A program made the translations under genes and the position numbers. Source: Microbispora sp. H13382 (GTDB lineage: Bacteria; Actinomycetota; Actinomycetes; Streptosporangiales; Streptosporangiaceae). From it: a stretch of DNA of 64,000 nt. The notes below the pieces were generated by a model. That model was not told where the DNA came from. It saw nothing but the letters and a program-made list of their open reading frames with translations, and ran no database searches. The stretch lies in contig NZ_JABBXA010000001.1 in assembly GCF_014161445.1 (NCBI RefSeq), forward strand, positions 434,001 to 498,000. The letters are read 5' to 3'. Below are positions 61,124 to 64,000 of the stretch, piece after piece; position 1 is the first letter of the stretch; each line of letters opens with the position of its first letter.

Positions 61124-62137
61124 TCAGCTCTCCTTCACCGCGTGTGGGGGTACGACCAGACGCACGTCCGTGCCGCCGCCGGGCGGGGAGTCGACGGTCA
61201 GCCGGGCGCCGATGAGAAGGGCGCGCTCGCGCATGCCGCGGATCCCGGCGCCCTCCTTGTGGACGCCCCCGCGCCCGTCGTCGGCGATGCGCAGCGTGAG
61301 CTGTCCATTCTCCTGCGTGAGCGACAGCTCCACATGGCGGGCCTTCGAGTGCCTGGCCACGTTCGTCAACCCCTCCTGCGCGATCCGGTAGAGGACGAGT
61401 TCGACCTCTTCGCTGAGAGCCGGCAGGGCGGGGTCGACCTCACGCGTGACCGCGATCCCGCTCGCCTGCGAGAAATCGCTGCTCAGCGCGCTCAGCGCGC
61501 TGTGCAGGCCGAGGTCCTCCAGGACTCCGGGCCGCAGCCGTCTGGCGACCTGCCGCACCTCGTCCAGGCTGGCGCGGACCGTCTCCTGGGCCGAGCACAG
61601 CTCCTCCCGGAGCTCCTCGGGCGCCCGGTCGACGACGCGCTTGAGCGACAGCAGGGCCACCGTGAGGCTCTGGCCGATCTCGTCGTGCAGCTCGCGCGCG
61701 ATCCTCCGCCGTTCCCCCTCCTGCGCGGCCAGCGCGTACGCGCTGCTGGCGCTGCGCTCGGCTTCGAGACGTTCGAGCATCTCGTTGAACGTGCCGATCA
61801 GCTGGGCGAGATCGCCGTTGCCGCTGTCGGTGAGCCGGTCGCCCGCCCTCAGCAGGTCGACCCGCCGCATGAGCGTGGTGAGCGCGTCCAGCGGGGCCAG
61901 GCTCTTGCGGATCAGCAGCGCGTTGGCGGCGATGATCAGGGCCAGTCCCACGGTCAGGACCGGCACCTCGGCGAGCAGGACCGGTGAGGACACCGTGGCG
62001 GGGGAGAGCGCGAGCACGAACGTCCCGACGGTGAAGACCAGCCCGTTGATCGCGAACAGCCGCCAGAACAGGGCGCGGGCCGGGTGCCGCGTCCGTGCCG
62101 CGGCTCGGCCGCTCTGCGGGTCGGTGCGCTCGTTCAC
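61124..62137 (-). CDS. NarL-type sensor histidine kinase with HAMP domain
   Basis: 337 residues from GTG 62137. Two N-terminal helices (LFWRLFAINGLVFTVGTFVLAL and VPVLTVGLALIIAANALLI) with only a short external loop, then HAMP (PLDALTTLMRRVDLLRAGDRL). HisKA_3 His in RRRIARELHDEIGQSLTVALL, HATPase_c with LRIADDGRGG and GIRGMRERALLIG. The short sensor suggests that it detects a membrane or redox cue. Divergent from the SPFH gene. Confidence 0.93.
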   Translation of the reverse strand: MNERTDPQSGRAAARTRHPARALFWRLFAINGLVFTVGTFVLALSPATVSSPVLLAEVPVLTVGLALIIAANALLIRKSLAPLDALTTLMRRVDLLRAGDRLTDSGNGDLAQLIGTFNEMLERLEAERSASSAYALAAQEGERRRIARELHDEIGQSLTVALLSLKRVVDRAPEELREELCSAQETVRASLDEVRQVARRLRPGVLEDLGLHSALSALSSDFSQASGIAVTREVDPALPALSEEVELVLYRIAQEGLTNVARHSKARHVELSLTQENGQLTLRIADDGRGGVHKEGAGIRGMRERALLIGARLTVDSPPGGGTDVRLVVPPHAVKES

Positions 62138-62310
62138 GGTTCACAGCCTGCTCGTCCTCGTACGCCGGTGTCCATGCGGGCTGCCCCCCATCGTGCGGCC
62201 TCCCTACATGTCATACCTCTCCCGATATGGGTGCCGCACCCGATGGTGGTGGCCCGCGCCGTCTCGAAGACTGGAACCCAGGAGACGACGGACGGAAAAG
62301 GGGGGACGCG

Positions 62311-62907
62311 ATGACGCCGGCAGGACTCGCTTCCCAGACGCCGCTCGCCGCGTGGGCGGTCGCGGCCGGAGTGCTGCTGGTCGTGTCGGCCGTCGCCGTG
62401 CTCCGCGTCGTCAAGGAGGGAGAACGACTGGTGGTGTTCCGATTCGGCCGCCTCGCCGCGGTCAAGGAGCCCGGCCTCGCCGCCGTGCTGCCGGGTGCCG
62501 ACCGCGCCGTCCGCGTCCCGCTGGGCCCGGCCTTTCTCGACCTGCTGTGGCTCGACGCCGTGACCGCGGACGGCGTCGCGGTGACCGTGAACGGCACCGG
62601 GCTGGCGTCCGTGCGGGATCCGGCCGCGTACGCCCTGGACCCCGGCCGGTCGGAGTCGGCCACCCTCGCGGCCACGGAGGCGGAGATCCGCGCCCACGTC
62701 GCGGAACGCGGCCTGGTGGAGCTGGCCCGGCCGACCGGGGAGAGCCTGCGCGACCTGTCGGCGAGGATCAGCCGCCGCACCCGCGAGTGGGGCGTCGAGG
62801 TGACCGTCATCGACCTGCACCGCGTCGAGGTGCGGCTCAAGGCCGACCTCGTCCGCTGGGCCGAGGGCTACGCGGCCCGTGCGGAAGAGGCGCGGAACGG
62901 GTCCTGA
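62311..62907 (+). CDS. SPFH-domain (stomatin-like) membrane protein
   Basis: 198 residues, ATG 62311 after AAAAGGGGGG. One N-terminal helix (LAAWAVAAGVLLVVSAVAVL), then the SPFH domain beginning VVKEGERLVVFRFGRLAAVKEPGLAAVLPGADRAVRV. Shorter than typical stomatins: the coiled-coil tail is nearly absent (ends RWAEGYAARAEEARNGS). Start of a cluster with a KhtT-like protein, a CBS protein and an ion permease. Confidence 0.85.
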   Translation: MTPAGLASQTPLAAWAVAAGVLLVVSAVAVLRVVKEGERLVVFRFGRLAAVKEPGLAAVLPGADRAVRVPLGPAFLDLLWLDAVTADGVAVTVNGTGLASVRDPAAYALDPGRSESATLAATEAEIRAHVAERGLVELARPTGESLRDLSARISRRTREWGVEVTVIDLHRVEVRLKADLVRWAEGYAARAEEARNGS

Positions 62908-62940
62908 TCCCGGCCCTGTCACCGATCGGAGGGAGCTGAG

Positions 62941-63216
62941 ATGGACGTGACCCGCGCCACCCTGCCCGGCGTCGCGACCGTGGTGCACCAGTGCGTCACC
63001 CGCGACGGACAGCGCTTCGGCGTGCTCGTGGAGAAGTCCGGCCGTCGCCGGCTTGTCGTCTACGACTCCGCGGAGCCCGACACGCCGCTGCAGGCGATCA
63101 ACCTGGACCAGCGCGAGGCCGACCAGCTCGCCGACATCCTGCACAGCAGGCCCGTCCTCGACCGGCTCGCCCATCTGGAACGCCGCTTCGCCGAGTTCGT
63201 GGAGGCGGCCCGATGA
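62941..63216 (+). CDS. KhtT-like N-terminal domain protein (cation:proton antiporter regulator-like)
   Basis: 91 residues. The sequence [41 protein letters not shown] and [13 protein letters not shown] resembles the N-terminal domain of cation:proton antiporter regulatory subunits. The usual C-terminal RCK_C domain is missing, so it is a stand-alone half. Its stop overlaps the start of the CBS gene (ATGA). Confidence 0.65.
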   Translation: MDVTRATLPGVATVVHQCVTRDGQRFGVLVEKSGRRRLVVYDSAEPDTPLQAINLDQREADQLADILHSRPVLDRLAHLERRFAEFVEAAR

Positions 63217-63719
63217 CCATACCCGGAACCGTCCGCCTTCCCGATCGATGTGATGACCTGATGCAAGCGCGCGATGTCGTTGTGAACCTGCCGACGGTGA
63301 CCGTCCACGACTCCGTCGCCCGGGCCGTACGGATCATGGTGCTGAACCGGATGCCCGGATTGATCGTGGTGGACGACAGGGGACGGCCGGGATGGGTGCT
63401 TCCCGGCACGCAGGTGCTGCGTCTCGCGGTTCCCGGCGCCTACCAGGAGGACCCGGCGCTCGCCCGGGCGATCGACGAGGCCCACGCCGACAGCTTCTGG
63501 CGGGAACTGGCCGGCATAACGGTGGGAGACTGCCTGCCGGCCCAGCCGCCCAGACCGGTGACGGTGCCCCTCGACGCGACCCTGCTCGAAGTGGCCGCCC
63601 TCATGACGCGGCTCCGCAGCCCCATCGCCGCGGTCGTCGGCCCCGACGGCACCCTGGCCGGGGCGATCACACTGGAGCGGCTGCTCACCAGCCTGGCTCT
63701 CGTCCCACCTGGTGAGTGA
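63213..63719 (+). CDS. Paired CBS-domain protein
   Basis: 168 residues, start overlapping the previous stop (ATGA). CBS 1: [47 protein letters not shown] 2: [60 protein letters not shown]. It probably binds a nucleotide and regulates the permease encoded downstream. Confidence 0.85.
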   Translation: MTIPGTVRLPDRCDDLMQARDVVVNLPTVTVHDSVARAVRIMVLNRMPGLIVVDDRGRPGWVLPGTQVLRLAVPGAYQEDPALARAIDEAHADSFWRELAGITVGDCLPAQPPRPVTVPLDATLLEVAALMTRLRSPIAAVVGPDGTLAGAITLERLLTSLALVPPGE

Positions 63720-63936
63720 CCGCCACAGGTGAGTCGCGGGGCCGCCCCGCACCCTCTTCGGCCGCAGACCCCGTCGCGTCCGTTCGCGTCGCGTCGCGTC
63801 ATGCGGCATTTCCATGATCTGGAGGTTCGATCATTCACCGCTTCACCATGCCGTCGTCGCGGCGCCGCCCCATCCGGACGCCGTGCCTGAACTCCGCCAG
63901 CCGTACGCTCATCGCCGGACCCCCGGGGCGCCGCAC

Positions 63937-64000
63937 GTGAGCGCGGTCGTCTCCTTCTCGATCTTCCTGGTGGCCTTCGTCTTCATCGCGTCGGAGAAGG
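63937..64000 (+). CDS. ArsB/NhaD-type permease, 5' fragment
   Basis: Only 21 codons lie in the window. GTG 63937 starts SAVVSFSIFLVAFVFIASEK, the first helix of the ArsB/NhaD/SLC13 family. The upstream KhtT-like and CBS genes favour a cation-exchange permease. The 217 bp gap before it has a GCGTC-rich simple repeat near 63770-63800 and no gene. Confidence 0.6.
   Translation, partial: MSAVVSFSIFLVAFVFIASEK

Noticed and set aside
63770-63800. GCGTC-rich simple repeat near the right edge
   Set aside because: Short, imperfect and typical of high-GC slippage; no spacer-repeat structure for CRISPR.

Overview
The window is high-GC actinobacterial DNA, most likely from Streptosporangiales (a Nonomuraea, Streptosporangium or Microbispora type of genome). 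This is judged from gene content: an F420-dependent oxidoreductase, AfsR/SARP regulators, paired NarL-type histidine kinases, and the conserved block panB - nadE - glnA2 - glnE - glnA, whose gene set and order recall the equivalent Streptomyces region. No tRNA, rRNA, insertion sequence, CRISPR array or integrase was seen. Both edges cut genes: a xanthine dehydrogenase large subunit on the left and an ArsB/NhaD-type permease on the right.

Layout. 1-3.7 kb: purine catabolism (xanthine dehydrogenase subunit and divergent PucR regulator). 3.7-12.1 kb: a regulatory island. It holds two tandem AfsR-like SARP/NB-ARC/TPR regulators, a 1.1 kb sparse region, a previously hidden 43-residue secreted-peptide gene, and a divergent XRE-TPR regulator. 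12.3-14.9 kb: copper handling (CopC, then a CopD-CtaG fusion). 15-24.6 kb: mixed housekeeping and metabolic genes (map, LysR, secreted lipase, F420 reductase, PLP lyase, panB, MFS). 24.9-27.1 kb: DHA2 efflux pump and its TetR. 27.3-37.2 kb: nadE; a histidine kinase with an unusual SARP-REC-LuxR fusion response regulator; an MFS/ArsR-like pair; and a second, paralogous orphan kinase. 37.5-44.8 kb: nitrogen genes glnA2 and glnE with hydrolase and amidotransferase neighbours. 44.8-54.2 kb: small and accessory genes, including a 32-residue ORF, a TetR/Lnt-like pair under a perfect operator, a degenerate zinc-peptidase homologue, hemerythrin, and a LysR/MFS pair. 54.3-56.9 kb: three poorly characterised genes, one a HAD-like protein without its catalytic acids. 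57.2-60.4 kb: glnA with two GlnR boxes exactly 22 bp apart, a membrane protein and an RDD protein. 60.5-64 kb: a NarL two-component pair and an SPFH / KhtT-like / CBS / NhaD-type permease cluster.

Best candidate for an undescribed system: the gene at 10653-10784 (minus strand). It has a ribosome-binding site, a clear signal peptide, an 18-residue mature tail ending in Cys-Cys and its own hairpin terminator. It lies 55 bp from, and divergent to, an HTH-XRE/TPR regulator (10840-12132). That is the arrangement of RRNPP peptide-pheromone systems (PlcR-PapR, NprR-NprX), which are described mainly in Firmicutes. Its coupling to the neighbouring tandem SARPs is inference. Other strong signals are the SARP-response regulator fusion, several near-perfect operators, GlnR boxes at both glutamine synthetase genes, and pseudo-enzyme versions of two families.
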